The notes under the pieces are model-generated. The model did not search any database. It was not told where the DNA came from and was given only the letters and a program-made list of their open reading frames with translations. From Xanthostigma xanthostigma (taxonomy: Eukaryota; Arthropoda; Insecta; Raphidioptera; Raphidiidae), in assembly GCA_963575645.1 (NCBI GenBank), contig OY754467.1:38561108-38625107 (forward strand): DNA of 64,000 bases, given 5' to 3'. The translations under genes were made by a program, and so were the position numbers. Positions within the stretch are counted from its first letter, which is position 1. Each line of letters begins with the position of its first letter. Positions 21,991-32,881 of this stretch are shown here, in pieces.

Positions 21991-22090
21991 AAATTGGTCG
22001 ATAATTTTATTTATTGAAGAGTTCTAATCAGACGTTAATCAAAGATTTGAGTAAATTTGGTAGAATTTACTCAAATTCAACTCTCTACAA
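21991..22090 (+). repeat. fragment shared with the 40-kb foldback
   Basis: AATTGGTCGATAATTTTATT followed by GAAGAGTTCTAATCAGACGT and TAATCAAAGATTT matches 40,418-40,475. That is the outer edge of the foldback carrying a hammerhead-like motif. Only this edge is present here. Confidence 0.6.
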
Positions 22091-22500
22091 AAAGTTGCAT
22101 ATAAGGTCTATCGAAATTTTGCTTCGTTTGCTAGATATATTGAAAAAACTGAAAAGGGTTCATTTTCACCCCTATCTTCAATTGCTACCCTCTAATGTAA
22201 TATCACTCCGCGGTTTTTTCTTCTTAAATGACCCATTGACCGATTCCTGCAATAAAAAATATTTTTAACAAAAAAATTGAACCGACTTATTTAATACTTA
22301 AGTGTGAAAAGTAACTCTAATAATTGAGAGTGATGATGATCCTGTTTCAATGTTGGAAGATTAAAAAGGAAGAATCCTGGCGGCGTAGGATCGATGAAAC
22401 AAAGCAAATACTGAAGGTTTTTATTGCATTTTATTGTCTGACGTTTCGGCAATCTTTATTTATTTAATAAGCTTGCTTACGACCAAGATATGAAGAAAAA

Positions 22501-22563
22501 TAGTATATTACACCACAAGGACCGAAAGTGTGGTATCTTGCCGTGTGCGCCATAATGCCTGAA
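22501..22563 (+). repeat. TAGTATA foldback module, half copy
   Basis: TAGTATATTACACCACAAGG through CATAATGCCTGA matches the left arm of the modules at 1.3 and 12.0 kb. It follows a TTACGACCAAGATATGAAG terminus, so here the MITE end lies on the other side of the module. Confidence 0.65.
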
Positions 22564-23024
22564 AATTCTGAAGTGGACAAGTACCGTAATAATATACAGA
22601 AATTGACCGTTTATATATGCTGAGAGAGTGACTCGACCATAAAACATAAACGACTAGAAAAACACACCATTAACTAATAGCGTCCAGTCAAGTATTACAC
22701 CGTCACTATTGTGTCAGCGATCTGACACAGATGAAAGCGCCAGCACAGCCTCCTGTTTCGTGAGATGACAAGAGAAGAGTTGACGGGACACTCCATTGGT
22801 CAGGGCATCAACAACGACCGGCGGACAACTGCATTCAGTGCATGTCTCGTTAAAAACATGCGCCGACTGACAACCGATGCAATGACTGATGGATTCTCGA
22901 TAGAAGACGATAACTCAAATCGAGAGAAACAGCCGAATGTCGCTGCAGTTTTGTTGCAATTAATTTTTAGTCATCGATAAGGGTTTCTCATCATTAGAGC
23001 TTCTGCGCAAACTATAAATTGGTG
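22564..23024. other. GC-richer stretch with a 71-codon frame, coding doubtful
   Basis: The frame at 22,765-22,980 starts MTREELTGHSIGQGINNDRR and has a less AT-biased composition than most of the window. I recognise no family and see no flanking splice signals that would make it convincing. A perfect GTGTCAG/CTGACAC stem (22,711-22,728) lies just upstream. Confidence 0.25.
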
Positions 23025-23032
23025 CCTTTATG

Positions 23033-23595
23033 CATAGGCGTAGCAACGATTTTATCCTAGGGGGGGGGGGGATTTTCAACTCTACCTACCATTGCCAGCT
23101 ATCACTCGCGTTCAGATGAGGCGTTTTACGCGCGAGTCCACTCGCGCGTACTCGAGATACTAGAGCTACATATATCCCGTCCAGATGCCTACGCGCGTTT
23201 CCTAACTCGCGCGTAAAACGCGTGCAATGAGCGGGACTCTCGACTCGCGCGTTTTACGTGCGAGCGCCGCGCGAGTTGAGATACTCGGATGCCAATTGCT
23301 GCGTCCAGTACTACGCGCGAGTCCGTTGCGATGTTTCGATCGAGGGTATGCAAGCCACAACACAACCGCTGTTTCCGAGTCCATGTTTGTAACTGGCGCC
23401 ACACCGAGCTCAGCGTAGAAACGCGCGAAATAAATACATAATTTGAAGCGAAATCGATCAACACGACTTTCTGGAGAAATTTCACGACAAAGAAAATATG
23501 TAGATTATTGTAGATTTATCTTGTTATTTGTACGTAAACAATTAATTTTCTAGGGTGGGCCAGGCCCACCTGCCCCCGCTCCTGCTACGCTAATG
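23033..23595. mobile_element. hAT-like element (GGCGTAGC ends), long copy with CpG-rich core
   Basis: The ends CATAGGCGTAGCAACG and GCTACGCTAATG are inverted repeats. The flanking octamers CCTTTATG and TCTTTATG agree at 7 of 8. The core (23,100-23,330) repeats CTCGCGCGT, TTTTACGCGCGAG and GCGCGAGT in both orientations. The short copy at 10,243-10,517 lacks this core. The overlapping 60-100-codon frames in three phases come from the inverted CpG repeats and are not genes. Confidence 0.78.
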
Positions 23596-23639
23596 TCTTT
23601 ATGTCTTATTTAGTTTTTCTCTACCAAAATCTTTATATT

Positions 23640-24012
23640 TAAAATTATGTCCGCGCTAATCTCCAAAACCACTGAACCGATTTTAATGCAATTTCGTAAA
23701 TGTGTCTATCTTGGCCCAACTTAGACTAATAGTTTTTGTTAAATATTTTGTACAAAATTACGGTGTTTTCTAAAAAAAAACTGTTTTAGTATCACGCAGC
23801 GACATCTAATAGAATTTGCTTAAAGCTTTTATTTCGGAAGCAAACAAATAAAAATGCTTTAGTACCAAGTAGCGACATCTGATAGAATTCGTTCAAAGCT
23901 ATTTGTTCAGAAGCAAATCTGGTAGAATTAGTTCAGACGTTGGGCCGCAAACGAAATACATTTTGCAGAATTATATCTATCGCACCCGGGTAAATCCGGA
24001 ACGAACCGCTAG
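23640..24012 (+). mobile_element. GAACCGATTTTAATG Helitron-like repeat, copy 2
   Basis: It runs from GTCCGCGCTAATCTCCAAAA to ATCGCACCCGGGTAAATCCG and ends GAACCGCTAG at 24,012, followed by T. The CTAG/T end and the CCCGG hairpin arm suit a Helitron 3' end. Confidence 0.72.
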
Positions 24013-24352
24013 TCTATAAATAAATACGGGAAGGGGAAAAGAGTGCGGTACCGATTTGAATGCGTTAATTCGCACACATTGTGATGAAACACACATCGTT
24101 CTCTTCGTTTCAATGAGGGGAAGTGCACAATATATCACGATTCACGAGTATGAATTAATCCCAGGTAAAATCGATTCACAGCCATATAATGAAAAAAGAA
24201 CCTCAATCACATTCAAACTTAAAAATTTAATTAAACACGGTCAAATTTAGACCACTGGGCGACCACTAGTGATAATTTTGTGCAAATGCACAATTCGAGA
24301 TCTCGTCGGAGCACCTGTTCTCTATGCCAGTTAATGGCACTGGAAATCATTA

Positions 24353-24832
24353 CACGCTTTATATTAACTTCACTTGTATGTATGTTTGTTTGAACCTTCG
24401 TTTGGACTACAGCAAGTGGTTTATTACTGTAGTATAATATGCCAGCACTGTAACTACAGTGGTTAGCCGTTCGGTCTAAGGCACGGATCTTCGCTGACGT
24501 CAACTCTCGGAATCACGGGTCGTGGGTTCTAATCCCGTCCACGCCGAAAAAAAATTGTTTTTTTTCGGCAAATTTTTGACAATAAATCGAACTAAAAAGT
24601 GGAAAATAAATATAGTTTAAAAAAAAAATAAAAAACACGCTTTATATCGAACTAAAAAGTAAAAAATATTTTTTTTTAAATATTGTGAAAAAAGCGTGGC
24701 GCGCTTTGTTCCACATTTTCGTACATCGAGCGCCCCACGCTTTTTTCACAATATTTAAAAAAAATATTTTTTACTTTTTAGTTCGATATAAAGCGTGTTT
24801 TTTAGTTTTTTTAAAACTATATTTTTTATACT
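24353..24832 (+). mobile_element. palindromic element with tRNA-Leu-like sequence, copy 2
   Basis: The order is the same as at 3605-4200: ACACGCTTTATATTAACTT, GGACTACAGCAAGTGGTTTA, the tRNA-like segment, then the palindrome. Here the palindrome centre reads GCGTGGCGCGCTTTGTTCCA and TCGAGCGCCCCACGC (24,692-24,741), and the arms are nearly perfect. The (TATG)n run is only about two units long. This is the tidiest copy, about 480 bp. Confidence 0.78.
24462..24547 (+). other. tRNA-Leu-like sequence, copy 2
   Basis: TAGCCGTTCGGTCTAAGGC matches the leucine-tRNA D-arm apart from a few bases. GTGGGTTCTAATCCCGT forms a T-arm with a 5-bp stem (two of the pairs are G-U). GTGG/CCAC is all that remains of an acceptor stem. 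An A8/T8 stem (GCCGAAAAAAAATTG then TTTTTTTTCGGC) follows and would stop polymerase III. No CCA or intact acceptor, so not a functional tRNA. Confidence 0.6.
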
Positions 24833-25145
24833 ACAGATTTACGTAAATTGCACATAATATATAGGCAGTACATTAACAATATTAATGTTACAATAATGCA
24901 AGGTCCATAAATTATGGGACAGAATCCGTGAGCGAACAGCCGTAGCAATGAGATCCGTGTTTTCGGCCCACATCGGTTCTTTTAAATTAACAACAGTAAT
25001 TACTGACTTGACAATTTATGCAAAATAGAAGTCAGGCCTACCGCGCAACTAGTTCATGAATAAAAAATTGATCTGTCATTAACTAAACTGTTTGAAGCGT
25101 CTCATTCATTTGTTTTATTGCAAAGCAAATGCAGTCAACACCACC

Positions 25146-25500
25146 AGGGCCGTCTTTAGGTATGAGCCGATAGGGCCCGGGCCCAGAGGCCCCCAGACAT
25201 TAGGGCCCTCCTAACGTTCAAGAAATATGCAAAAATTTAATAGTAATTGAAATATTTTATTTGATACAATAATTTATGTAAATATTAATTAAAGAAATAT
25301 TATAAGAATTTCTAAATTAGAATTATGTAATAAAAATAATTTAATAATAAGATAGTCACCGTAATACATTTTTAAATTAAATAAAATATATAAAAATTAA
25401 AATGTACCATAAAAAGAGCCTATTAAAATATTCATGAACATTAATCTTCTATTGACCCATTACGAATTCCTTAAGGGGGCCTCCAAGCTCCTCGCATGTC
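25146..25500. repeat. fragment of a CAGGGCCGTCTTTAGG repeat
   Basis: CAGGGCCGTCTTTAGG followed by GGGCCCGGGCCCAGAGGCCC looks like the end of a DNA-transposon family common in insects. A vaguely matching GGGGGCCTCC lies near 25,476, but a clean second end is not visible. Confidence 0.4.
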
Positions 25501-25930
25501 CGAAATATGAAAGAAAAAAAGATGGCGATTTTCAAAATGGCCGCCCTACAAATTAGAAAAAATCTCCGATTAAGCTGCAGATATTAAGCATGAGTGTTCA
25601 TTCCTTTAACAATATACGAATATGAAAGGAAAAAGATGACGAATTTCAAAATGGCCGCCTTACAAATTAGAAAAAATCTCCGATTAAGTTGCAGATATTA
25701 AGCATGAGTGTTGAGTCCTTTAACAATATACGAATATGAAAGAAAAAAGATGAATTTCAAAATGGCCGCCATACAAATTCAAAAAACAATCTCCGATTCA
25801 GCTGATATTGGGCATGCGTGTTAAGTGACTCAGTCCTATTAAAATTACACGAGATTGAAAAATAAAACCAAGACGCAAAATTCAAAAAAAAAATCAGATT
25901 AAGCTGGTATTGGTCATGCGTGTACCTAAA
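25500..25930 (+). repeat. minisatellite with a unit of about 112 bp
   Basis: CAAAATGGCCGCC begins at 25,533, 25,647 and 25,758, spaced 114 and 111 bases apart. Each is followed by ACAAATT, CTCCGATT and ATTAAGCATGAGTGTT. A fourth, decayed unit follows to about 25,930. The array ends near GGTACGGAACCC and GAGTCCGACTCGCACTT, dispersed-repeat phrases seen again near 35.0 kb. Confidence 0.8.
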
Positions 25931-25984
25931 AAGTACCTACATAGTGTTATATCTTGTACGATGGTACGGAACCCTTCATGTGCG

Positions 25985-26464
25985 AGTCCGACTCGCACTT
26001 GACTGTTTTTTTTTTTAATAATTTCAGAGTGATATTTAGGAGACATTCCGCAAGGTAAGATAAATTCGACAGCTAAGCTCTGTTCTAGTTGCGCCGATGT
26101 ACGTCGAGCTTTAATAAATAGTTGAACGTCGACTATATAGCTTCTGGCTTTTCCCACTTGGTGTGTCTTATTATTATTACGCCATTTTGCATATTTCAAG
26201 ACCATGATTTACACTTAATATACCGCCCAAACGCACACACTAACCATACTCCTTGTATGTATGTGCGTATCTTAGTACAAGTAATAACTAATAACTATTA
26301 TAAGTTATAAAAGGTTGATATAACTTCGGTACACTTGTTACATCATAAATACTGTACTCATTCAACAGTCATATAAATCTGTCTTTTGTGAGTATACGGA
26401 ACACACGCCGCTCCGTTATATATAGTTAGTTTAGTTCGAAAAGGTTGGTATCTGTATATCTAAA
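25985..26464. other. no recognised gene
   Basis: GTTATAAAAGG at 26,301 resembles a TATA box, but I see no transcript or coding sequence that it would serve. The 103-codon minus-strand frame at 25,894-26,205 overlaps the minisatellite tail and has no motif. Confidence 0.35.
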
Positions 26465-27269
26465 TAGTTGGCAAAACCAAAAGTGCACATCCCGCAAGTT
26501 TTCCACTGTATGATAGAAAAAAAACAAAATTGAAAAGATATTTTTAAAAAATTTAAAGAAATAAATAATTAAAAATTGAAAAAATATTTTTTTAAATTTG
26601 AAAAAATAAAAAAAAAATTAAGAACTAGGTATAGGTACATAATATAATATATAATTAATATCAAGTGGAATAGAAAAAAAAATAAAAAACAATTATTTCG
26701 GAAGGAACGGAACCCAGGATCTTGCCGTTGCGGGTCTAAATGGCAATTGGCATACCCATTACGTTACGAAGCTTTCTTAGCCTTCCACTGTTATTACGGT
26801 ATAGAAGTGTATAGCACTTGTTTTATGGACATTTACACAATTATATTGTTTTTTCAAACTATTAACTGTCAAAAAATAATAAAATAAAACTGTTTATAAA
26901 AATTAACTACTGAACACATTTTAGTGAATTTAAATAGGGTTCTGGTCTGATAGTAAATAAAGTGAATAAAATATAACCCAAGGCAATCCGACCAAAATTG
27001 CGATCTGTAGAGTCGTGACGTACATACGTACAGACACACCGACAACTGCTGTTCGTGATTTTCAATTATAATTTTAGTAGTATTTATAAACTCGAATGGA
27101 TTTAAAAATGGTTCTGTTTTATAGATCAGAATCTCCTCTTTTCAAAAAGCTTCAACTTTAATATATTTCGTGCGAAATTAACTTAAATATAACTTCTTAT
27201 GTGAACGAAAGTCAGCTCTGACGCGCAAAGCGATAATAAAGCACATACCGATAGGTTAGCGGTATGTGC
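26465..27269 (+). mobile_element. 805-bp element with tRNA-Val-like sequence, copy A
   Basis: It starts TAGTTGGCAAAACCAAAAGT and ends in a hairpin (GCACATACCG, a 9-base loop, CGGTATGTGC at 27,241-27,269). A TGCACATCCCGC block near the start resembles TGCACATACCGC at the far end in reverse. Copy B at 52,553-53,383 matches throughout in the opposite orientation, including the tRNA-like segment, TCTGGTCTGATAGTAAA-type sequence and AGATCGCAATTTTGGTCGG. No protein is encoded. A Helitron-like end hairpin is suggestive, but no CTAG follows, so the class is open. Confidence 0.72.
26700..26775 (-). other. tRNA-Val-like sequence, copy A
   Basis: On the minus strand, CGTAATGGGTATGCC matches the D-arm region of copy B (GTGTAATGGTTATGCC). 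CCTGGGTTCCGTTCC matches its T-arm. The B-box is more decayed than in copy B and the acceptor stem does not pair. A relic or promoter remnant, not a working tRNA. Confidence 0.45.
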
Positions 27270-27289
27270 AATATATAAAAGGAAACCGT

Positions 27290-27753
27290 GACTGACTGAC
27301 TGATCTATCACCTCACAGCTCAAACCACTGGATGGATTGGGCTAAAGCTCGGATTTTTGAAAATTCAATCCCTAAAAGGGTGTAACGGGGTTTCAAAATT
27401 TACAGGGAGAATCAACGCACGCAGATAGTTATTATGACGTATAGGCATCCGCTATAAGAACACATTTTTGGAAATTAAACCCCTATAAGAGTGTAACGGG
27501 GGTTCAAACTGCTTTAGAGCATGTAACGACATCTGATAGAATTTACTCAAATGTATCAGTTCAGAAGCAAACAAAAAAAACCGTTTTAGTACCAAGTAGC
27601 GAAATCTGTTAGAATTCGCTCAAAGCTATTATTTCAGAAGCAAATCTAGTAGAATTTGCTCAAAGATATTAGTTCAGACGCCGGGTCGCAAACTAAGTAC
27701 ATTTTGCAGAATTATATCTATCGAACCCGGGTGAAACCGGGACGGACCGCTAG
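27290..27753 (+). mobile_element. Helitron-like repeat ending in hairpin plus CTAG
   Basis: The 3' half (from 27,520) matches the GAACCGATTTTAATG family. It ends ACCCGGGTGAAACCGGGACG, then GACCGCTAG at 27,753 and T. The 5' half (ACTGACTGACTGATCTATCA) differs from the other copies, so this is a mosaic or a longer family member. The start is approximate. Confidence 0.65.
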
Positions 27754-27828
27754 TTACCTAGTATAATATATATTGTCGGAGTAACCAAGAAATTACTTCG
27801 AAAAAAGAAACCCATAGGAAAAATCCAT

Positions 27829-27979
27829 CTACACTAATATTATTAAGAGGTAAATTTTGCAAGTTGAACGAACTACTCAACCGATTCCCAAAAAAATGTC
27901 ACCAATATTTAGAATGGACTTTCAGGATGGACATAGGTTTATATATTAATAAACTGAAAGCACGAATTAGTTCTAAGCT

Positions 27980-28033
<54 letters not shown>

Positions 28034-28320
28034 TGGGCGAATGAAGGAATTTTTAGCAAATTAGGATAAGGTAGGCATTTTGAATAATATAAGGAATCAT
28101 CTCAATATTTATCTGGAATTGTTGATGGAAACCATGGAAACCTCAACAAGATGGCCGGTACAGGAATTACCGTTTCTCGGCGAGAGGCAGTGGGAAAAAC
28201 TCCCAGTCATATCTGCCCCGCCAGGATTCGAACCCGGTACCTCTTGAATGCGAGTCTAGTGCTCTCACCGCTACGCCACCCCGCTCGGTTCTAAGGTTTA
28301 ATAAGCATGATAGTAAAATA
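27829..28320 (+). mobile_element. TCTACACTAATATTATTAAG repeat interrupted by a SINE
   Basis: It begins TCTACACTAATATTATTAAG and follows the copy at 32,316-32,548 for about 140 bases (TTTCAGGATGGACATAGG). A SINE with target duplications lies inside it at 27,981-28,288, and host sequence resumes as GTTTAATAAGCATG. The CTAG end is not visible. Confidence 0.55.
27981..28288 (-). mobile_element. tRNA-derived SINE with target duplication
   Basis: On the minus strand the head (28,288 to about 28,215) carries a polymerase III A-box (TGGCGTAGCGG) and a perfect B-box (GGTTCGAATCC, 28,224-28,234). An unrelated body follows (GCCTCTCGCCGAGAAACGGT, CATCTTGTTGAGGTTTCCAT), then an (ATT)n tail at 27,981-28,033. 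TTCTAAGCTTTAATAA and TTCTAAGGTTTAATAA flank the insert (15 of 16 match), as expected for LINE-driven retroposition. It encodes no protein. A 5'-truncated relative lies at 42,745-42,965. Confidence 0.85.
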
Positions 28321-29025
28321 TTAACAGGCGATAAAATGTCTCATTCAATTACTAGAATTCGTTTTGTGTGGCGTTTTATTACAAGATTATAATTTAACAC
28401 GTTCACCATAAAAAGATGAACGTATTAATATAAACATTTATTAATATTGAGCGGCGCATGCAATGTAGTACTTTCGATACAGGCTGCCATCGTAATTTCC
28501 ACTTGCGCATACCAGAAATGGCGTGATAAGAATATCTATTGTCGAAATCTCTACTAGTTGTGAATTATGACTTTATGAATATTACTGCAATAATAGTGCA
28601 TGTACTATTACGATAAACAAATTGTATTTTAGCATGTTTTAATATACGGACATCTAATGGCGCCTTTGGTTGGGAGTAAAGTCGTGCAACTGACGCGACG
28701 CATTTATGGGATGACGTTACGTTTATGTGCAAAAACGCTGGTAGGTGTCATGGCGTCCGCTTGTGACGTCACGCCTACGTAAGTATCTCATAGCGTCTAT
28801 TGTTCGATGAGGAAAGTCAACCAAATATTATGCAATATGTGTGCGGACCCTCTGTGCAAAAACATATCAATAGCAACATCTAACAAACTGTTTGTTTACG
28901 TTCCAAACAAGAAAATAGTGAGACAACTGACATTAGATATTGTATTTATGGGTGTAGAGTTGCGGTGCGGAGGTATTTCGCAGATAGATATGTAAATTCA
29001 CTTAATGATATGATTTATTTAAAGA
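28321..29025. other. no recognised feature
   Basis: Less AT-rich around 28,660-28,800, with two TGACGTCA-like sites, but no gene structure. The 62-codon frame at 28,807 shows no motif. Confidence 0.4.
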
Positions 29026-29880
29026 CTAATGTGACCTGTGCGAATTATTCGCACTAAATAAGTATAATAATTATCACTTTACAAAATTATTTTTTAAATA
29101 TGATTGCAGGTATTCAATTCGTTTCTAATTTTGCACACTGCTTATAACGTTCTTCTTTTTGTTGTATTACAATATGAAGCTCAGATGACAGATCGAAGAA
29201 ATGTTTTACTAAAATTGTCATATAGAGGCGCAAGTAGCAAAAGCGTTGAGCTAAGCCGTCAGATGGCATCATGCAGCATTGCTGTGACGTTGTTCAGCGT
29301 TGCTCGGTGTTTCAAAATTAAAACCGTCAGATGGCAGTATGCAGTATTGTGTCTGCTGTATTACAATATGAAGTTCAGATGACAGATCGAAGTGTTGACG
29401 TTGTTTCAAAATTAAAGCCGTCAGATGGCAGACGTTGTTCAGCGTTGCTGTATTTTAATTAATTTACAAAAACAAAAGCAATAATAAATTTTTTAGTTAT
29501 CGATGTAAGTATTATAGAGCAAGCAATTATCTGTAAAATGATATATAATTTATGTGGCGAAATTGTGAGGTTTTTTCTAAAAAGGGAGGCAAACATCTTT
29601 AACGTTAGCATATTAATATAATACATGATTTTCTTAAAAGTAAGTAGAATGACTTTCTTTAGCTACGAGTTAACTAACCTCAAAAATAGCCTATCAGATG
29701 TGTTATAAAAGATCACAAAACCACGAATAAACAACAAATCAACTAATTAAATGGTGCACAGAAGTGAATGATCGAAACAAAGATTCAAGCGACACGATGA
29801 TTATTTACTCCAAGTGTTCTCTTTGATTTACATAGGCGTGACGCCATTCTGTGTTTCAGTTACCATAAACATCAATAAAA
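29026..29880 (-). mobile_element. non-autonomous Helitron with CATCTGACGG repeats, copy 2
   Basis: On the minus strand it runs from about 29,880 (CGTCACGCCTATG) to a perfect hairpin (GTGCGAATAATTCGCAC), GGTCAC and TTAG at 29,026; other copies have CTAG. Three GCCGTCAGATGGCA units (near 29,254, 29,324 and 29,418) are internal tandem repeats separated by TTTCAAAATTAAA. This copy lacks the 600-base insert of copy 1 and so shows the original arrangement. The 92-codon frame inside is repeat sequence, not a gene. Confidence 0.72.
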
Positions 29881-30759
29881 ATCATATTTGGTATATGCAC
29901 TAACTATAAAAACAAAAGAGAAATAGTAATGTTATCAAGTATAGTGCCGTAGGTTAAACATGGGCATTAAGCAACGATCACTATTATAACAAGGATAATG
30001 ATGTACGATAGCTATTTAAGTGCCTATCAAAACACAATGGCTAACCTCGGGCTACTCCCTGTCCATGTCCCCAGCGTTTGCTCTTCTCCCCGCTTCGGCG
30101 TGATCGCGTACCTAAAACTGTAACTGGTAACCGATGTTATTAATTTTAATCGAATTTATTTGTCACATTTTCACTGACAGAAGATAATATATCGACGTAC
30201 CTACAGGAGAGATATTTCGAAACAAACCAATACCATTGAGCTAACAAAAAATAGAAGAGAAAGTAAGACATCGCATATAAAACAACACAGCTTAAGGCAT
30301 ACCTTGATGCAAATGTCAGTACATATAATATTTCAGTGTTTTTTTTTTTCAATAAATTTATTTAGTTGAGCTACGTTTTAGAAGGTGGTAATTATTGAAA
30401 ATGCATCCCGTTTAGAAATGCTTTAACAAAGTAAGACGCACAAACTCATCGAGTCATTTTGGTAACCAATAAGTTTTCCAAGAAAAATAAAAGTCACTTT
30501 TTATCTTTATATTCTTAATATTGAAAACGTAGTCTAATTTTCTAATCGCCACCAAGTCAAATCTTAAAAATCTTATGTATGATCACAGCCTAAAAGAGGA
30601 CTCAAAAATCTTTCACCGAATTAAAAATACGTGTAATAAAATTTGAGGCGTTATAAAATTGACTATTTTTTGACATCATATCAGACGAGCCTGGAAACCA
30701 AGATTTAGAAAAACACCGGTCATAAAATCCTACACACTTGGATACAAACTTGATTAATT
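29881..30759. other. no recognised feature
   Basis: AT-rich spacer. A GC-richer patch at 30,040-30,110 has no convincing splice sites or frame. Confidence 0.4.
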
Positions 30760-31132
30760 TTAGCGGTTTCACCCGGGCGGGATAGATATAATTCTGCAAA
30801 ATGTATTTCGTTTGCGGCCTGACGTCTGAACAAATTCTACCAGATTTGCTTCTGAAACAATAGCTTTTAACGAATTCTATCAGATGTCGCTACTTGACAC
30901 TAAAATATTTTTATTTGATTGCTTCTGAATTGAAATCTTTATCAGATGTTACTAAAACAGTTTTTTTTTACAAAACATCGTAATTTTCTACAAAATATTT
31001 AATAAAAACTATTCTATAGCGTAACTTGGACCAAGCAAGACACATTTACAAATTTTCTTTAAAATCGGTTCAGTGGTTTCGGAGATTAGCGCGGACGAAC
31101 ATAGTGACTTGAGTTTTTAATATATATGAAGA
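30760..31132 (-). mobile_element. GAACCGATTTTAATG Helitron-like repeat, copy 3
   Basis: On the minus strand it begins TCTTCATATATATTAAAAAC at 31,132. It passes through ACCACTGAACCGATTTT and the GCGACATCTGAT blocks, and ends CCCGGGTGAAACCGCTA at about 30,760. The end is CTAA rather than CTAG. Confidence 0.7.
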
Positions 31133-31664
31133 TTGAAATCATTATTTTATGTGTTTAAAAATATTTGTTTAAAATGATCAAAAATAGTCTGAAAAGCCAG
31201 TATAATAATTGCTAAATTCGTCCCTGATCCAACAGAAATTAATAGGTTCTAAAGGCGAGAGCCTTGGTAAACAACTACGCTAATGACCTCAATTATCGAG
31301 CATCTATAATCTAGAATCTATCGGTAAACAAAAACTACCTAATGTAGTGATATCAAATGAGTGTGTAACAAACCCATTGGTAAATGATTAATGATAAATC
31401 GATTCAATGAGAATAAAATACACAAAATTCCAGCCTAATGAACCAAATGAACTGCGAGAATTGAACTAAATACCACTATCAATATAACTTAATACAATTA
31501 TAAATTATTGTCAGAAGGTATATGACTGGTTTTTCTCTCAATCATTCATAAGTTCAGATAGTAAGATAGTCTAGCCTCTCATTTTTTGTGTGCGGTAGAA
31601 TGAATTACGTGAGTAACTTGTAACAAACGTATTTTATTGCATATACCGCTTACCAACTATATAT
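31133..31664. other. no recognised feature
   Basis: AT-rich spacer between two copies of the same repeat family, which face each other in opposite orientation. Confidence 0.4.
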
Positions 31665-32085
31665 TCTATATAATTATATAAAATTCTGCTGTCACAATTT
31701 AGATCGCGCTAATCATCGAAACCATTGAACCGATTGTAATTAAATATTGTAAATGTGTCCCGCTTGATGCAACTTACGCTATAGGATAGTTTTTATTAAA
31801 TATTTTTGTACAAAAGTACGGTGTTTTCTCTAAAAAAACAGTTTTAGTAACATGTAACGACATCTGATAGCATTTACTCAAAGCTATTAGTTCAGAAGCA
31901 AACAAAAAAAAACTGTTTTAGTACCGAATAGCGACATCTGTTAGAATTCGCTCAAAGCTATTAGTTCAGAAGCAAATCTGGTAGAATTTGCTTAAAGCTA
32001 TTAGTTCAGACGCCGGGCCGCAAACGAAATACATTTTGCAGAATGATATCTATCGCACCTGGATGAAAACGGGATGGACCGATAG
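31665..32085 (+). mobile_element. GAACCGATTTTAATG Helitron-like repeat, copy 4
   Basis: It begins TCTATATAATTATATAAAAT, carries GAAACCATTGAACCGATT and two GCGACATCTG-type blocks, and ends ATGAAAACGGGATGGACCGA with TAG at 32,085. This is the longest copy of the family in the window and has an extra GAAGCAAATCTGGTAGAATT unit. No protein. Confidence 0.72.
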
Positions 32086-32315
32086 TATACCTATAAATAA
32101 ACTATTAGTTATTAAAAGAACTACGATTGAAGAAACCCGTTTTTTTTTCGAATGTCCGCATTGAAAACCCACAATTATTCATAAATTACCTGATTAAACT
32201 CAGTACTTCATATTTATTACTTAAAACTGAATGACGAATAACAATAAATAATGTATCGGAATTTCATTTAATTGCGTTTTAAATCGGGAACATCATTTGT
32301 GCCAGCCCTGTATAA

Positions 32316-32548
32316 TCTTTACTGATGTAAAGAGGTAAAGTGTGTAAGTTTGAATGTAGAAGGTAATCTCCGAAACTACTTATCCGATTTCAAAATTTTT
32401 TCAGCAATATTTAAAATGTAGTTTCAGGATGGATATGGGCTATAATATTAAAAAAATGCGCTTCTCGTGTAGACCAATTTTGCAACGTAAGTCGACGAAA
32501 GAACGGTGGCAAGCTACAAATTCGAGAGAAGCTGGACCGGGTCGCTAG
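32316..32548 (+). mobile_element. short Helitron (GGACCGGGTCGCTAG end)
   Basis: It starts TC after A at 32,316 and ends CTAG at 32,545-32,548 before T, as Helitrons do. The body (GATTTCAAAATTTTTTCAGC, TTTCAGGATGGATATGGGC) matches the fragment at 27,829. Non-coding, 233 bp. Confidence 0.72.
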
Positions 32549-32881
32549 TATAAATAAATTAGTAAATCATTAACTCAAATCTCTATATAAAGAAGAAATT
32601 AGCCGTTGCCTCCCGCTGGAACCCCAAAGACTAAATAACTTGAAATATTTGAACTCTGAACTCGAACTAAATATGATTTCCTACACTCTGTCACTCGAAG
32701 ATCCAGTCCCACGAACTCTATATCCCAAAGTATAATCAACGTGTTAATTATTCGTATGCTTATGCAATGTTCGACAAATAACGGAATACGGATTTTCGAG
32801 AGCATTCATTTGGGGGTGCAGGGAACCTTCGGATAAAATAATTTTTGTGGGTCCTAGGGCTTAAGTTCTATTAGTCCCTAT
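32549..32881. other. no recognised feature
   Basis: The 68-codon minus-strand frame at 32,599-32,805 has no motif. I see no element ends. Confidence 0.35.

Noticed and set aside
23189-23485. Arg/Ser-rich 98-codon frame on the minus strand, with overlapping frames in other phases
   Set aside because: It reads through inverted CGCGCGAGT repeats inside a hAT-like element, which open several phases at once.
24462-24547. Functional tRNA-Leu gene
   Set aside because: The acceptor stem is largely unpaired in all three copies.
26301-26400. TATA-box promoter at TATAAAAGG
   Set aside because: No coding or RNA gene follows within reach, and TATA-like words are expected by chance in AT-rich DNA.
27981-28033. 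CRISPR-like or regulatory array
   Set aside because: A simple (TAA)n run that is the tail of a SINE.
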